Below are positions 51,526-61,504 of a stretch of DNA of 64,000 nucleotides, one piece after another. Both the position numbers and the translations under genes were made by a program. The notes under the pieces were generated by a model. The model made no database searches. It saw only the letters and a list, made by a program, of their open reading frames with translations, and was not told the DNA's origin. Source of the stretch: an uncultured Caulobacter sp. (GTDB lineage Bacteria; Pseudomonadota; Alphaproteobacteria; Caulobacterales; Caulobacteraceae); NCBI RefSeq assembly GCF_947036865.1, contig NZ_CAMQSF010000015.1:1-64000 (forward strand), in the 5' to 3' direction. Numbering within the stretch: position 1 is the stretch's first letter; every line of letters starts with the position of its first letter.

Positions 51526-52464
51526 ATGAGAGTTGTTCGCGCCGCGGCCTTGGCCGCGCTGCTTCTCGCCTCGGCGGCGCGGGCGGCGACGCCTGACACC
51601 GCGCCGGCCGCTTGGCGGCCGTCTCCCGGCCACAGCCAGACGCTGATCTGGCCGGGAGCGGCCCCAGGCCTATCGCCTGTCCCAGGGCCGGAGACCGCGA
51701 AGGATGGGGGCGTGACCAACGTCACCCGGCCGACGATGACGGTCTATTCGCCCAAGGGCGTGAACAGCGGCGCCGCGGTCATCGTCATCCCCGGCGGCGG
51801 CTTTCAGCTGCTGGCCATGGATCTGGAAGGCACGGAGATCTGCGACTGGCTGACCTCCAAGGGAGTCACCTGCGTGCTGCTCAAATACCGCGTGCCGAGC
51901 ATCCCGTACCGCTGGCAGTGCCGCTGCCGCCCGCAGAATAAGGAGATTTCGACACCGTCGCTGCAGGACGTGCTGCGGACCGTGCGGCTGACGCGGGCTC
52001 GGGCCGCCGAGTGGAAGATCGATCCGCGCAAGATCGGGGTGATCGGGTTCTCCGCCGGCGGGTATCTGGCCGCCGAGGCCAGCACCCATTTCGACGATCG
52101 CCTCTATGCGCCCGTGGACGCGGCCGACCGACAAAGCGCCCGCCCGGACTTCGCCATCGCCGTCTATCCAGGGCACCTGGCGATGGCCAAGAACAGCATC
52201 GCGCTCAATCCCAATATCGAGAAAGCCATCACGCGCCGCACGCCGCCGACCTTCTTGTTGCAGAACGAGGACGACCCCGTGGACAGGGTCGAGGACGCGC
52301 TCAGCTACTATATGGGATTGAAGAAGGCGGGCGTTCCGGTCGAACTGCACGCCTACGCCCAAGGCGGCCATGCCTTCGGCCTGCGGGAGAAGAAGCTTCC
52401 CGTATCCGCGTGGCCTCGGTTGGTCGAGACATGGCTGCGGACGATCGGGATGCTTTCGGCGTGA
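51526..52464 (+). CDS. Exported alpha/beta hydrolase (acetyl-xylan esterase/BD-FAE-like)
   Basis: A 312-residue protein with a signal peptide ending at AARAA. Residues VIVIPGGGFQLLAMDLEG form the oxyanion-hole region near 85-102. The nucleophile is in IGFSAGGYLAAEA near 171-183, the acid in LLQNEDDPVDRVEDAL near 246-261, and the histidine in YAQGGHAFG near 283. Relatives remove acetyl or feruloyl groups from plant polysaccharides. The LysR gene upstream on the other strand may control it. Confidence 0.87.
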   Translation: MRVVRAAALAALLLASAARAATPDTAPAAWRPSPGHSQTLIWPGAAPGLSPVPGPETAKDGGVTNVTRPTMTVYSPKGVNSGAAVIVIPGGGFQLLAMDLEGTEICDWLTSKGVTCVLLKYRVPSIPYRWQCRCRPQNKEISTPSLQDVLRTVRLTRARAAEWKIDPRKIGVIGFSAGGYLAAEASTHFDDRLYAPVDAADRQSARPDFAIAVYPGHLAMAKNSIALNPNIEKAITRRTPPTFLLQNEDDPVDRVEDALSYYMGLKKAGVPVELHAYAQGGHAFGLREKKLPVSAWPRLVETWLRTIGMLSA

Positions 52465-52563
52465 GCGACGCCGACATTGCGGATCGCGCCTTGGGACGAA
52501 CGGTTTGACGAGCCCCGCCGCCTCGGGCCACGCTTAAAGTCTCCCCTAGCCCAGACGAGTCGC

Positions 52564-53250
52564 ATGGATTTCGGCCCCCTGCCCACCTCCAGCCTGGTCG
52601 GCGCCTTCCTGTTGGCGTTCCCGGCGCTGTTCTCGATCGTCAATCCGGTCGGGGCGTCGCTGATCTTCCATCAGGCGATGGGAGGACGACCGCGCTTGGA
52701 GCGGCTGAAGCTGGCGCGCCAGATCGGCTTCTACGCCTTCCTGGTGCTCCTGGGGTCGCTGCTGCTGGGCGGCTACATCCTGAACTTCTTCGGCGTCAGC
52801 CTGGGCGCCCTGCGGGTGGCCGGCGGCCTGGTCGTGGCCATCCGCGCCTGGGGCCTCCTGATGGACCCGCAGGAGAACGAGGAGCGCAAGACCAGCCAGA
52901 CCGAACCGGCCCAGACCCACGAGGACGTGGCGTTCTTTCCCCTCACCATGCCGTTCACGACGGGACCGGGCTCGATCTCGGTGGCGATCGCCCTCTCCTC
53001 GCAACGCCCCACCGAGGGCGACGCCGTCGCGCCGTTCTTCATCGGCGCGGGCCTGGCCGCCGCCCTGGTCGCGATCATGGTCTGGCTGCTCTACAGCGCC
53101 TCCGAGCGCGTGATGCGCCTGTTGGGGCCCGCCGGCGCGCGGGTGCTGTCGCGCCTGGTGGCGTTCCTCTTGCTGTGCATCGGCGTCCAGATCATCGCGT
53201 CGGGCGCCGAGAACCTGGTGGCGCGGTTCCTGGCGGCGCATCACGGCTAG
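52564..53250 (+). CDS. MarC-family integral membrane protein
   Basis: A 228-residue protein with six likely spans. LLAFPALFSIVNPVGASLIF near 14-33 and FPLTMPFTTGPGSISVAIAL near 121-140 are MarC hallmarks. It was once linked to multiple antibiotic resistance, but the function is unresolved. ATG 52564 is chosen; the track adds 29 upstream residues. alr follows 39 bp later on the same strand. Confidence 0.9.
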   Translation: MDFGPLPTSSLVGAFLLAFPALFSIVNPVGASLIFHQAMGGRPRLERLKLARQIGFYAFLVLLGSLLLGGYILNFFGVSLGALRVAGGLVVAIRAWGLLMDPQENEERKTSQTEPAQTHEDVAFFPLTMPFTTGPGSISVAIALSSQRPTEGDAVAPFFIGAGLAAALVAIMVWLLYSASERVMRLLGPAGARVLSRLVAFLLLCIGVQIIASGAENLVARFLAAHHG

Positions 53251-53289
53251 GCCATTGAACGGCCCGCCGGGGTCCGCTAGGTCGGCCCC

Positions 53290-54363
53290 ATGACCGACAG
53301 TCGCATCCTCGTTGATCTCGACGCCCTGGCCGCCAACCACGCGGCGCTGCGCGCGCGGGCCGGCGGGGCCGAGGTGGCGCCGGCGGTGAAGGCCAACGGC
53401 TACGGGCTCGGCGCCGCGGCGGTCGCCGATCGGCTGTGGGCCGAGGGCGCGCGGAGCTTCTATGTCGCGCGGCTCTCCGAGGGCGTGGCGCTGCGCGCGG
53501 CGCTGGGCGATCGGGCGGCGACGATCCACGTACTGGACGGCGCGACGCCGGGCTCTGGCGACGCGCTGGAGGGCGCGAACCTGGTTCCCGTGCTCAACAG
53601 CCTGCCACAGGTCGAGGCCTGGAACAGCCGCGCGCGCGGACGCCGGCTGAAGGCGGCCCTGCACATCGACACCGGCATGAACCGCCTGGGGCTTCGGCTC
53701 GAGGAACTGAAGGTGCTGGTCGGGGCGGTCGACCGTCTGAAGGGCCTGGAGATCGATCTGGTGGTCAGCCACCTGGCCTGCGCCGACACGCCCGATCATC
53801 CTTTGAACGCGCGCCAACTCGAGCGCTTTCAGGAGGCGGTCGCCCTGCTGCCGGACGCGCGGCGCAGCCTGGCCAATTCGGCGGGGCTGTTCCTCGGCGA
53901 AGCCTATCGCTTCGACCAGGCGCGGCCGGGGATCAGCCTCTATGGCGGCGGACCGGAAGGGCGTCCCCACCCTGAGATCCGCGCCGTCGCCACGGTCGAG
54001 GCCCCGATCCTGCAGGTGCGGGTCGTGCCGCGCGGCGAAAGCATCGGCTATGGCGCGGGCTGGACCGCGCCGGACACCACGCGGGTGGCCATCGTCGCGG
54101 CCGGCTATGCCGACGGCGTGCCGCGCGCGGCCTACCCCAAGGGCGCCGTGTGGTTCGACGGCGCGCGGCGCCCGATGCTGGGTCGCGTCTCGATGGACCT
54201 GATCGCCGTCGACATCACCGACTGCGACGCCGCGCTTCCTGGGGCCATGGTCGAGCTCATCGGCCCCCACCTGCCGGTCGACGAAGCGGCCGAGGCGGCG
54301 GGCACCTCGGCCTATGAGCTGCTGACGCGAACCTCGGCCCGAGCCACCCGCGTCCTTCGCTAG
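53290..54363 (+). CDS. alr: Alanine racemase
   Basis: A 357-residue PLP enzyme that makes D-alanine for peptidoglycan. The PLP lysine is in [13 protein letters not shown] near 31-43. [11 protein letters not shown] near 217-227 and [15 protein letters not shown] near 297 are family motifs; the catalytic tyrosine lies in SIGYGAGW near 251. Length is normal. It lies between marC and radA on the same strand. Confidence 0.96.
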   Translation: MTDSRILVDLDALAANHAALRARAGGAEVAPAVKANGYGLGAAAVADRLWAEGARSFYVARLSEGVALRAALGDRAATIHVLDGATPGSGDALEGANLVPVLNSLPQVEAWNSRARGRRLKAALHIDTGMNRLGLRLEELKVLVGAVDRLKGLEIDLVVSHLACADTPDHPLNARQLERFQEAVALLPDARRSLANSAGLFLGEAYRFDQARPGISLYGGGPEGRPHPEIRAVATVEAPILQVRVVPRGESIGYGAGWTAPDTTRVAIVAAGYADGVPRAAYPKGAVWFDGARRPMLGRVSMDLIAVDITDCDAALPGAMVELIGPHLPVDEAAEAAGTSAYELLTRTSARATRVLR

Positions 54364-54435
54364 GATGCACGTCCGGCTTTGGCGCAGGGGGCCGGCAGCC
54401 TGTAGTCTCCACGCATCCGAGAATCAGGAGATCCC

Positions 54436-55818
54436 ATGGCCCGCGACGGCGCCGTCTATGCCTGCCAGTCCTGCGGCGCGGTCCAGACCAAGTGGTCGGG
54501 ACAGTGCCCCGCCTGCCAGAGCTGGAACACCCTGGTCGAGGAGGTCGGCTCGCGGCCGCCGGGCGCGCTGGCCACGACCAAGGCGACGCGCGTGCGCGGC
54601 CTGCAATTCACCGGCCTGGAAAGCGAGACGGCCCCGCCGCCGCGTCTGCTGACCGGCGTCGACGAGTTCGACCGGGTCTGCGGCGGCGGCGTCGTGCCGG
54701 GCTCGGCCCTGCTGATCGGCGGCGATCCGGGCGTGGGTAAGTCCACCCTGCTGCTGCAGGTCTGCGCCAGCGCCGCCGCGCGCGGCGTCTCCTGCGCCTA
54801 CATCTCCGGCGAGGAAGCGGTCGAGCAGATCCGCGGCCGCGCCGACCGCATGGGGCTCGCGAAGGCCAATGTCAGCCTGGCCGCCGAGACCTCGCTGCGC
54901 GACATCCTCGACGGGCTCAAGCGCGACAGCTTCGACCTGGTGGTCATCGACTCGATCCAGACCCTGTGGAGCGACGCCCACGAGGCCGGGCCCGGCACCG
55001 TCACCCAGGTCCGCGCCTGCGCCACCGAGCTGGTGCGACTGGCCAAGAAGAAGGGCGTGGCGATCCTGCTGGTCGGCCACGTCACCAAGGACGGCCAGAT
55101 CGCCGGGCCGCGCGTCGTCGAGCATCTGGTCGACGCGGTGCTGAGCTTCGAAGGCGAGCGCGGCTATCCGTTCCGGATCCTGCGCGGGGCGAAGAACCGG
55201 TTCGGGGCCACCGACGAGATCGGCGTCTTCGAGATGGGCGATGTCGGCCTCCGCGAAGTCAAGAACCCCTCGGCCCTGTTCCTGAACGAAGGCGGCGAGC
55301 GGGCGGCGGGCGCGGCGGTGTTCGCCGGCATCGAGGGCAGCCGGCCCGTGCTGGTGGAATTCCAGGCCCTGGTCGCGCCGTCCGCCTACGGAACGCCGCG
55401 CCGGGCGGTCGTCGGCTGGGATTCCGGCCGCCTGGCCATGGTGCTCGCCGTGCTCGAGGCCCGATGCGGCCTTGGTTTTGGCGACAAGGACGTCTATCTG
55501 AACGTCGCTGGCGGTCTGCGCATCACGGAGCCGGCGGCGGATCTCGCGGCGGCGGCGGCCCTGGCCTCTTCCGCCCTCGACGTGGCCCTGCCCCAGGACT
55601 GCGTCGTGTTCGGCGAGCTCAGCCTGTCGGGCGAGGTTCGGCCCGTCAGTCGGATGGAGACGCGTTTGAAGGAAGCCGCGAAACTGGGATTTGGCCGGGC
55701 GCTCGGTCCGCTGGCCGGCCTCCCGGAAGGCGGCGGCGCCCTGCCCGTGGCGGGGGTCGCGCGTCTGACCGACGCGGTGCGGCGCATCGGCGACGAGATC
55801 TGGAGCAGTCACGCGTGA
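54436..55818 (+). CDS. radA: DNA repair protein RadA
   Basis: A 460-residue RecA-like protein that helps branch migration in recombination. A Cys4 zinc finger (CQSCGAVQTKWSGQCPAC, 10-27) is followed by Walker A GGDPGVGKST near 95, the RadA motif KNRFGATDEIG near 253, and a C-terminal Lon-protease-like domain. The stop overlaps the cvpA start by 4 nt. A GANTC site (GAATC, 54421-54425) lies 11 bp before the start. Confidence 0.97.
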   Translation: MARDGAVYACQSCGAVQTKWSGQCPACQSWNTLVEEVGSRPPGALATTKATRVRGLQFTGLESETAPPPRLLTGVDEFDRVCGGGVVPGSALLIGGDPGVGKSTLLLQVCASAAARGVSCAYISGEEAVEQIRGRADRMGLAKANVSLAAETSLRDILDGLKRDSFDLVVIDSIQTLWSDAHEAGPGTVTQVRACATELVRLAKKKGVAILLVGHVTKDGQIAGPRVVEHLVDAVLSFEGERGYPFRILRGAKNRFGATDEIGVFEMGDVGLREVKNPSALFLNEGGERAAGAAVFAGIEGSRPVLVEFQALVAPSAYGTPRRAVVGWDSGRLAMVLAVLEARCGLGFGDKDVYLNVAGGLRITEPAADLAAAAALASSALDVALPQDCVVFGELSLSGEVRPVSRMETRLKEAAKLGFGRALGPLAGLPEGGGALPVAGVARLTDAVRRIGDEIWSSHA

Positions 55819-56444
55819 CGCCGTTCGACATCATCGCCGGGCTTCTGCTGCTGATTTCCGGCGTCACCGGCTGGATGCGCGGCGCCTCGCGCGAGCTGAC
55901 CTCGGCCCTGTCGTTCATCTTCGCCGCCGCCATCGCCCTGTTCGGCCTGCGGATCTCGGGCCCGATCTTCCGCAAGCTCATGGACCCCGACTGGGCGGCC
56001 ACGGCCTCGGCGGTGCTGGTGGTGTTCGTGATCTTCTTCCTGATCTTCCGCCTGATCGGCGGTCGGATCACCGCCACCTTGCAGGACAGTTCGGCCGGAA
56101 CCCTGGATCGCGCGGTGGGCGCGACGTTCGGCCTGATCCGCGCCTGCGTGGTGCTGGGCGTCTTCAACCTGCTGCTGCATCTGGCGACGCCGCCGGACCG
56201 GATGCCGCATTGGGTCGAGAACTCGATGTTCTATCCCGTGTCCGAAGTCAGCGGGACCGTGCTGAAGGTCTTCGCGCCGAAGGGCAAGGCGCTGGCCGGC
56301 AAGCTGGCGCCCGCGATCACCGAGGCCGTCCACGACGGAACCAAGACGAACGGCGACAATCGGTCCGGCGAGAAATCGCGCGGACAGGGCTATGATGAGG
56401 ACCAGCGTCGCCAGCTCGACGACCTGGTGGAGAAATCGCGATGA
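55815..56444 (+). CDS. cvpA: CvpA family membrane protein
   Basis: A 209-residue protein with four likely spans. MTPFDIIAGLLLLISGVTGWMRGASREL near 1-28 and GTLDRAVGATFGLIRACVVLG near 95-115 are CvpA patterns. The C-terminal 50 residues are hydrophilic. It starts at GTG overlapping radA by 4 nt and overlaps purF by 4 nt. The cvpA-purF pair is conserved widely, though the reason is not settled. Confidence 0.94.
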   Translation: MTPFDIIAGLLLLISGVTGWMRGASRELTSALSFIFAAAIALFGLRISGPIFRKLMDPDWAATASAVLVVFVIFFLIFRLIGGRITATLQDSSAGTLDRAVGATFGLIRACVVLGVFNLLLHLATPPDRMPHWVENSMFYPVSEVSGTVLKVFAPKGKALAGKLAPAITEAVHDGTKTNGDNRSGEKSRGQGYDEDQRRQLDDLVEKSR

Positions 56445-57943
56445 GCTTCCTGGGCCAATCGACCGACCGCTATTCGACGCCGCCGCACCGTGACGCGGAC
56501 GACGACACCCTCCGCCTCGAATGCGGCGTGTTCGGCGTGTTCGGCGCGCGGGACGCGGCGGCCATCGCGGCCCTGGGTCTGCACGCCCTGCAGCACCGCG
56601 GCCAGGAGGCCTGCGGCATCGCCGCCTTCGACGGCAACCGTTTCCATACCGAGCGCCACATGGGCCATGTCGGCGACGCCTTCACCGGCGCCGACCTCGT
56701 GCAGCGCCTCCCGGGCAACATGGCCATCGGTCACACGCGCTATTCGACGGCCGGCGGCAGCTTCATCCGCAACGTCCAGCCGATGTTCGCCGATCTGGAG
56801 ACCGGCGGCGTCGCCCTGGCCCACAACGGCAACCTGACCAACTTCCTGACCCTGCGCGAGCGCCTGGTCCAGGAAGGCGCGATCTTCCAGTCGACCTCGG
56901 ACAGCGAGGTGATCCTCCACCTGATCGCCCGCTCGCGGAAGGCTCGCATCGTCGACCGCTTCATCGACGCGATCAGCCAGATCGAGGGCGGCTTCGCCCT
57001 GGTGGCCATCACCAACAAGAAGATGATCGGCGTGCGCGACCCGCTGGGCATCCGGCCGCTGGTGCTGGGCGATCTCGACGGCAAGCCCGTCCTGGCGTCC
57101 GAGACCTGCGCCCTCGACATGATCGGCGCCCGCTTCGTGCGCGACATCGAGCACGGCGAGATGGTGGTGATCGAGGAGACCGGCGTCACCTCGTCCAAGC
57201 CGTTCCAGACCCTGCCCGCCCGGCCCTGCGTGTTCGAATATGTCTATTTCGCCCGCCCCGACAGCGTCGTGAACGGCCGGTCGGTCTATGGCGTGCGCAA
57301 GCGCATGGGCCGCAACCTCGCCAAGGAGACCGGCGTCGAGGCCGACGTCGTGGTGCCGGTGCCCGACAGCGGCGTGCCGGCGGCGCTGGGCTACGCCCAG
57401 GAGAGCGGCCTGCCGTTCGAGATGGGCATCATCCGCAACCACTATGTGGGCCGCACCTTCATCCAGCCGACCCAAGGCGTGCGCGAACTGGGGGTGCGCA
57501 TGAAGCACAGCCCCAATCGCGCCATCCTGGCCGGCAAGCGCGTGGTGCTGATCGACGACTCGATCGTGCGCGGCACCACCTCGCTGAAGATCGTCCGCAT
57601 GGTCCGCGAGGCGGGCGCCAAGGAAGTCCACCTGCGCTCGGCCAGCCCGCCGATCAAGTGGCCCGACTTCTACGGCATCGACATGCCCGAGCGCGAACAG
57701 CTGCTGGCGGCCAACAAGTCGCTGGAGGAGATGGCCAAGTTCCTGGAAGTGGACAGCCTGGGCTTCCTGTCGGTGGACGGGCTCTACCAGGCGCTGGACG
57801 CCGGCCCGCGCGACCCGGCCTGCCCGCAGTTCACCGACCACTATTTCACCGGCGACTACCCCACCCGCCTGACCGATCGCGAGATCGCCGAGGGCCGTAA
57901 CGAGACCAACGACAGGCAGCTGTCGCTGCTGGTCAGCGCCTAA
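56441..57943 (+). CDS. purF: Amidophosphoribosyltransferase
   Basis: A 500-residue enzyme for the first committed step in purine synthesis. The Ntn glutaminase nucleophile is C28 in LECGVFGVFGA, so a propeptide of 27 residues would be removed. The PRPP-binding motif is VVLIDDSIVRGTT near 366-378. The position that carries a cysteine in the Fe-S class (CFTG near the C-terminus) reads YFTG here, so the cluster may be absent; this is tentative. purM and purN lie elsewhere in the window. Confidence 0.96.
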   Translation: MSFLGQSTDRYSTPPHRDADDDTLRLECGVFGVFGARDAAAIAALGLHALQHRGQEACGIAAFDGNRFHTERHMGHVGDAFTGADLVQRLPGNMAIGHTRYSTAGGSFIRNVQPMFADLETGGVALAHNGNLTNFLTLRERLVQEGAIFQSTSDSEVILHLIARSRKARIVDRFIDAISQIEGGFALVAITNKKMIGVRDPLGIRPLVLGDLDGKPVLASETCALDMIGARFVRDIEHGEMVVIEETGVTSSKPFQTLPARPCVFEYVYFARPDSVVNGRSVYGVRKRMGRNLAKETGVEADVVVPVPDSGVPAALGYAQESGLPFEMGIIRNHYVGRTFIQPTQGVRELGVRMKHSPNRAILAGKRVVLIDDSIVRGTTSLKIVRMVREAGAKEVHLRSASPPIKWPDFYGIDMPEREQLLAANKSLEEMAKFLEVDSLGFLSVDGLYQALDAGPRDPACPQFTDHYFTGDYPTRLTDREIAEGRNETNDRQLSLLVSA

Positions 57944-57953
57944 GCGCCGTTCC

Positions 57954-58943
57954 GTGAGTCTGAAGTCCGTTCTCGAGAAGCTGAAGCTCGAGCCCTACGT
58001 CCTGGCCTTGTTCGGCATGGTGGTGCTGGCGTCGGTGCTGCCGGTGCGCGGCGCGGCGGCGCATGACCTGAACATCGTCGTCAAGCTGGCCATCGCCCTG
58101 CTGTTCTTCCTGCATGGGGCCAAGCTCTCGCGCGAGAACGTGGTCGCGGGCGTCACCCACTGGCGCCTGCACCTGTTGATCCTGGCCTTCACCTTCGTGC
58201 TGTTCCCGGTCCTGGGCCTGGTCATCAGCAAGTTGGGCGTGCTGCCGCCGACGCTGGCGGCGGGGATCGTCTTCCTGTGCTGCCTGCCCTCGACCGTGCA
58301 GTCGTCGATCGCCTTCACCTCGATCGCGCGCGGCAATGTCGCGGCCGCCGTGGTGGCGGCCAGCGCCTCGAACCTGTTCGGCATCTTCATCACGCCGGTG
58401 CTGGTGGGTCTGCTGATGCACACGACCGGCGCGGCGTCCGGCGGCTGGAACTCGGTGCGCGACATCGTCGTGCAGCTCCTGCTGCCCTTCGTCGTCGGAC
58501 AACTCGCGAGGCCCTGGGTGAGCGGCTGGCTGGCGCGACACAAGGGATTGATCGGCTATGTCGATCGCGGCTCGATCCTGCTGGTGGTCTATTCGGCCTT
58601 CAGCGAGGCCGTGGTCGGCGGCATCTGGCACAAGATCTCGCCGCTACAGTTGCTGATCCTGCTCGCGGTCAACGGCGCGCTGCTGGCCGTCGTGCTGATC
58701 GCCACCACCTTCGGCGCGCGGGCCCTCGGCTTCTCGCCCGAGGACGAACGGGCGATCACCTTCTGCGGCTCCAAGAAGAGCCTGGCCACCGGCGTGCCGA
58801 TGGCCGGGATCCTGTTCCCTGGCCCCACGGCCGGCGTTCTGGTGCTGCCGCTGATGATCTTCCACCAGATCCAGCTGATGGCCTGCTCGGTGATCGCCCA
58901 GCACTACGCCAAACAGGCCCGGAGCGACGCCGCGGAAGCTTAA
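57954..58943 (+). CDS. BASS-family (bile acid:Na+ symporter-like) transporter
   Basis: A 329-residue protein with about nine to ten spans. FFLHGAKLSRENV near 52, CCLPSTVQSSIAFTSIARGN near 110 and FCGSKKSLATGVPMAGIL near 269 fit the SBF-like branch of the family. The substrate is unknown. It begins at GTG 11 nt after purF and may be co-transcribed. Confidence 0.9.
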   Translation: MSLKSVLEKLKLEPYVLALFGMVVLASVLPVRGAAAHDLNIVVKLAIALLFFLHGAKLSRENVVAGVTHWRLHLLILAFTFVLFPVLGLVISKLGVLPPTLAAGIVFLCCLPSTVQSSIAFTSIARGNVAAAVVAASASNLFGIFITPVLVGLLMHTTGAASGGWNSVRDIVVQLLLPFVVGQLARPWVSGWLARHKGLIGYVDRGSILLVVYSAFSEAVVGGIWHKISPLQLLILLAVNGALLAVVLIATTFGARALGFSPEDERAITFCGSKKSLATGVPMAGILFPGPTAGVLVLPLMIFHQIQLMACSVIAQHYAKQARSDAAEA

Positions 58944-58991
58944 GGGCTCCGCGAGGTTTCCGTCCGCCCTCCCCTGATCTAGAACCCGCCC

Positions 58992-59747
58992 ATGACCTCC
59001 GACTCGTCCAAGCCGCTGGCCGGCCGCATCGCCCTCGTCACCGGCGCCACGCGTGGGATCGGCGAGGCCGTGGCCTTGGGCCTGGCCCAGGCGGGCGCGC
59101 ACGTGATCGCGCTAGGCCGCACGCAAGGGGCCCTCGAAGCCCTCGACGACGCCATCCTGGCCGCGACCGGCGACCGCGCAACCCTGGTTCCGCTGGACCT
59201 GCGAGAGCCCGACGGGCTGGACCATCTGGGCGCGGCCATCCACCAGCGCTGGGGCAAGCTAGACATCCTGGTCGGCGCCGCCGGCCTGCTGGGTCCCCTC
59301 ACCCCGGTCAGCCACCTGGAGCCGAAGGGCTGGGAGATGATCCTGTCCACGAACCTGACCGCCAACTGGCGGCTGATCCGGGCGATGGACCCGCTGCTGC
59401 GCGCCTCCGACGCCGGCCGCGCCCTGTTCTTCTCCAGCAGCGTCGCCCGCACGCGTCCGGCCTTCTGGGGCGCCTACGCGGCGACCAAGGCGGCGCTGGA
59501 AGCCCTGGTCGACGTCTATGCCGACGAGATGGAGAATACGCCGGTGCGCGCGCTCTGCGTCGATCCGGGCGCGATGCGCACGCGCATGCGGGCCGGCGCC
59601 TTCCCCGGCGAGGATCCCAAGACCGTTCCCGCGCCCGAGACCATCGTTCCGTTCGTGCTCGATCTGGTTCGGCCGGACCGCGAGCCGCCCAAGGGCGTGG
59701 TCCGCTTCAAGGAGCGCGGCCAGGAAGCGCCCTCGATCGACGCCTGA
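58992..59747 (+). CDS. Short-chain dehydrogenase/reductase
   Basis: A 251-residue SDR enzyme. The NAD(P) loop is VTGATRGIGEAVA near 16-28, and AAG replaces NNAG near 95. The catalytic serine is in FFSSSVA and the Tyr-Lys pair in YAATKAAL near 162-169. The GGEDPK-like C-terminus and FKERGQ tail give no substrate clue. It lies 48 bp after the transporter gene. Confidence 0.92.
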   Translation: MTSDSSKPLAGRIALVTGATRGIGEAVALGLAQAGAHVIALGRTQGALEALDDAILAATGDRATLVPLDLREPDGLDHLGAAIHQRWGKLDILVGAAGLLGPLTPVSHLEPKGWEMILSTNLTANWRLIRAMDPLLRASDAGRALFFSSSVARTRPAFWGAYAATKAALEALVDVYADEMENTPVRALCVDPGAMRTRMRAGAFPGEDPKTVPAPETIVPFVLDLVRPDREPPKGVVRFKERGQEAPSIDA

Positions 59748-59752
59748 ACCGT

Positions 59753-59757
59753 GATTC
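59753..59757. promoter_or_regulatory. GANTC site upstream of the chemoreceptor
   Basis: GATTC, about 180 bp before the chemoreceptor start and 107 bp before the CtrA-like box; methylation here could add cell-cycle timing. Chance occurrence remains possible. Confidence 0.3.
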
Positions 59758-59863
59758 GCGAGGCCGGCCCGCGCGGACGCCGAGGTTGTTCGCGCCTCTG
59801 AAGACGACCCTTACGTGCTTGTTCCAACGAATATTTCTACCACTCGTCGAACATGTGATGCCA

Positions 59864-59878
59864 TTAGGGTTGGATTAA
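59864..59878 (+). promoter_or_regulatory. CtrA-like box upstream of the chemoreceptor
   Basis: TTAG, seven bases, then TTAA followed by CC. The CtrA consensus is TTAA-N7-TTAA, so seven of eight bases match. It lies 58 bp before the chemoreceptor start, a fitting place for cell-cycle activation of a chemotaxis gene. Confidence 0.55.
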
Positions 59879-59935
59879 CCTTCATCCCCCGAAAGATGTA
59901 GCGACTTCTACGCAAATCCTTTGGGGGGATTTCGG

Positions 59936-61429
59936 ATGGCTCTATTCAGTTTCGGTCGTGAAGACGACGGCGCCTCAAGTAAGATCTCCGACCTCGAGGG
60001 GGTGGTCGCGGCGATCCAGAGGTCTCAGGCGGTGATCGAGTTCGGCCTCGACGGCTCGATCATCACCGCCAATGACAACTTCCTCACGGCGATGGGGTTC
60101 ACGCTCGGCGAGATCCAGGGGCGTAAGCACAGCCTGTTCGTCGACCCGGAATACGCCGCCAGCGCCGAGTATCGCGATTTCTGGCGTCGCCTGGCAGCCG
60201 GCGAGTTCTTCTCCGAGAAGTTCAAGCGGATCGGCAAGGGCGGCCGCGAGGTGTGGCTGCAAGCCTCCTACAATCCCATCCTCGACAAGGCCGGAAGGCC
60301 CTACAAGGTCATCAAGTTCGCCACCGACATCACCGCGATCGAGGATGAGCGTCGACTGAGCGAGGCTCAGCGTCAGGCGGCGCAGACGGAGCAGGACCAC
60401 GTGGTGTCGGTGCTGGCCGAAAGCCTGACCCGACTGGCGCGCGGCGACCTGACGACGCGCATCGACGCCCAGTTCGACGGCCGGTACGCGGTGCTGCGGG
60501 AAGACTTCAACGCCGCCGTCGACAGCCTCAAGCAGGCCATGAGCGCCATTTCCGAGGCGGCCCACGGCATGACGAGCGGGGCCAACGAGATCGCCAGCGC
60601 GTCCAGCGATCTGTCCAAGCGCACCGAGCAGCAGGCGGCCAGCCTGGAGGAAACCGCCGCGGCCCTGGACGAGATCACCGCCACGGTGCGCCGCAGCGCC
60701 GAGGGCGCCAAACAGGCGTCGGCCACCGCCTCGGCGGCCAGCGCCGACGCCGATCGCTCGGGCGCCGTGGTCCGCGAGGCCGTGGCGGCCATGGGCGAGA
60801 TCGAGAAGTCCTCGGGCCAGATCACCCAGATCATCGGCGTCATCGACGAGATCGCCTTCCAGACCAACCTGCTGGCCTTGAACGCCGGCGTCGAGGCCGC
60901 TCGGGCCGGCGAGGCCGGGCGCGGCTTCGCCGTGGTCGCTCAGGAGGTGCGGGCCCTGGCCCAGCGGTCGGCCGAGGCGGCCAAGGAGATCAAGCAACTG
61001 ATCGCCAGCAGCACCGCCCAGGTCGAGCGCGGCGTGCGGCTGGTCGGCGACACCGGCGAGGCGCTGGAGGACATCGTCACCAAGGTCACCGAGATCGACG
61101 CCCTGATCCGCGAGATCGCTCAGTCCTCGCAGGAACAGGCGACGGGCCTCAACCAGGTGAACGCCGCGGTCAATCAGATGGACCAGGTGACCCAGCAGAA
61201 CGCGGCCATGGTCGAGCAGGCCACGACCTCGGCCGCCCAGCTGCGCGGCGAGGCCGAGGACCTGGCCCGGCAAGTCGGGCAGTTCGAAATCGGCGGCGCG
61301 GCGATGACGCGGAGCGCGCCCCCGGTCCGCTCGGCCGGCCCCGCGCCCGCCATGCGCACCGCTCCCCGCGCGGGTCGCCCAGGCTCCGCGGCCACCGCCG
61401 TCGCGCAGGCCGCCTGGGAAGAGTTCTAG
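59936..61429 (+). CDS. Soluble PAS-containing methyl-accepting chemotaxis protein
   Basis: A 497-residue chemoreceptor with no membrane span. A PAS domain covers about 15-135 ([25 protein letters not shown]). A HAMP-like linker follows ([13 protein letters not shown]), then a signalling helical hairpin with the tip [35 protein letters not shown] near 305-339. It ends WEEF, matching the CheR/CheB docking pattern WxxF. A run of G (GGGGGG) lies about 9 nt before ATG 59936. It is cytoplasmic and may sense redox or energy; the cofactor is unknown. Confidence 0.93.
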   Translation: MALFSFGREDDGASSKISDLEGVVAAIQRSQAVIEFGLDGSIITANDNFLTAMGFTLGEIQGRKHSLFVDPEYAASAEYRDFWRRLAAGEFFSEKFKRIGKGGREVWLQASYNPILDKAGRPYKVIKFATDITAIEDERRLSEAQRQAAQTEQDHVVSVLAESLTRLARGDLTTRIDAQFDGRYAVLREDFNAAVDSLKQAMSAISEAAHGMTSGANEIASASSDLSKRTEQQAASLEETAAALDEITATVRRSAEGAKQASATASAASADADRSGAVVREAVAAMGEIEKSSGQITQIIGVIDEIAFQTNLLALNAGVEAARAGEAGRGFAVVAQEVRALAQRSAEAAKEIKQLIASSTAQVERGVRLVGDTGEALEDIVTKVTEIDALIREIAQSSQEQATGLNQVNAAVNQMDQVTQQNAAMVEQATTSAAQLRGEAEDLARQVGQFEIGGAAMTRSAPPVRSAGPAPAMRTAPRAGRPGSAATAVAQAAWEEF

Positions 61430-61467
61430 ATCGCTTTTGTGGGGAGGGCCCGCCACGCGGGTCCGCG

Positions 61468-61499
61468 ACAGCCGCCGTCCTCGCGACGGCGGCTGTTTT
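61468..61499 (+). terminator. Intrinsic terminator of the chemoreceptor gene
   Basis: A 12-bp stem (ACAGCCGCCGTC / GACGGCGGCTGT) with a CTCGC loop runs into TTTT. It lies between the chemoreceptor and convergent der. Confidence 0.87.
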
Positions 61500-61504
61500 C
61501 ATGG

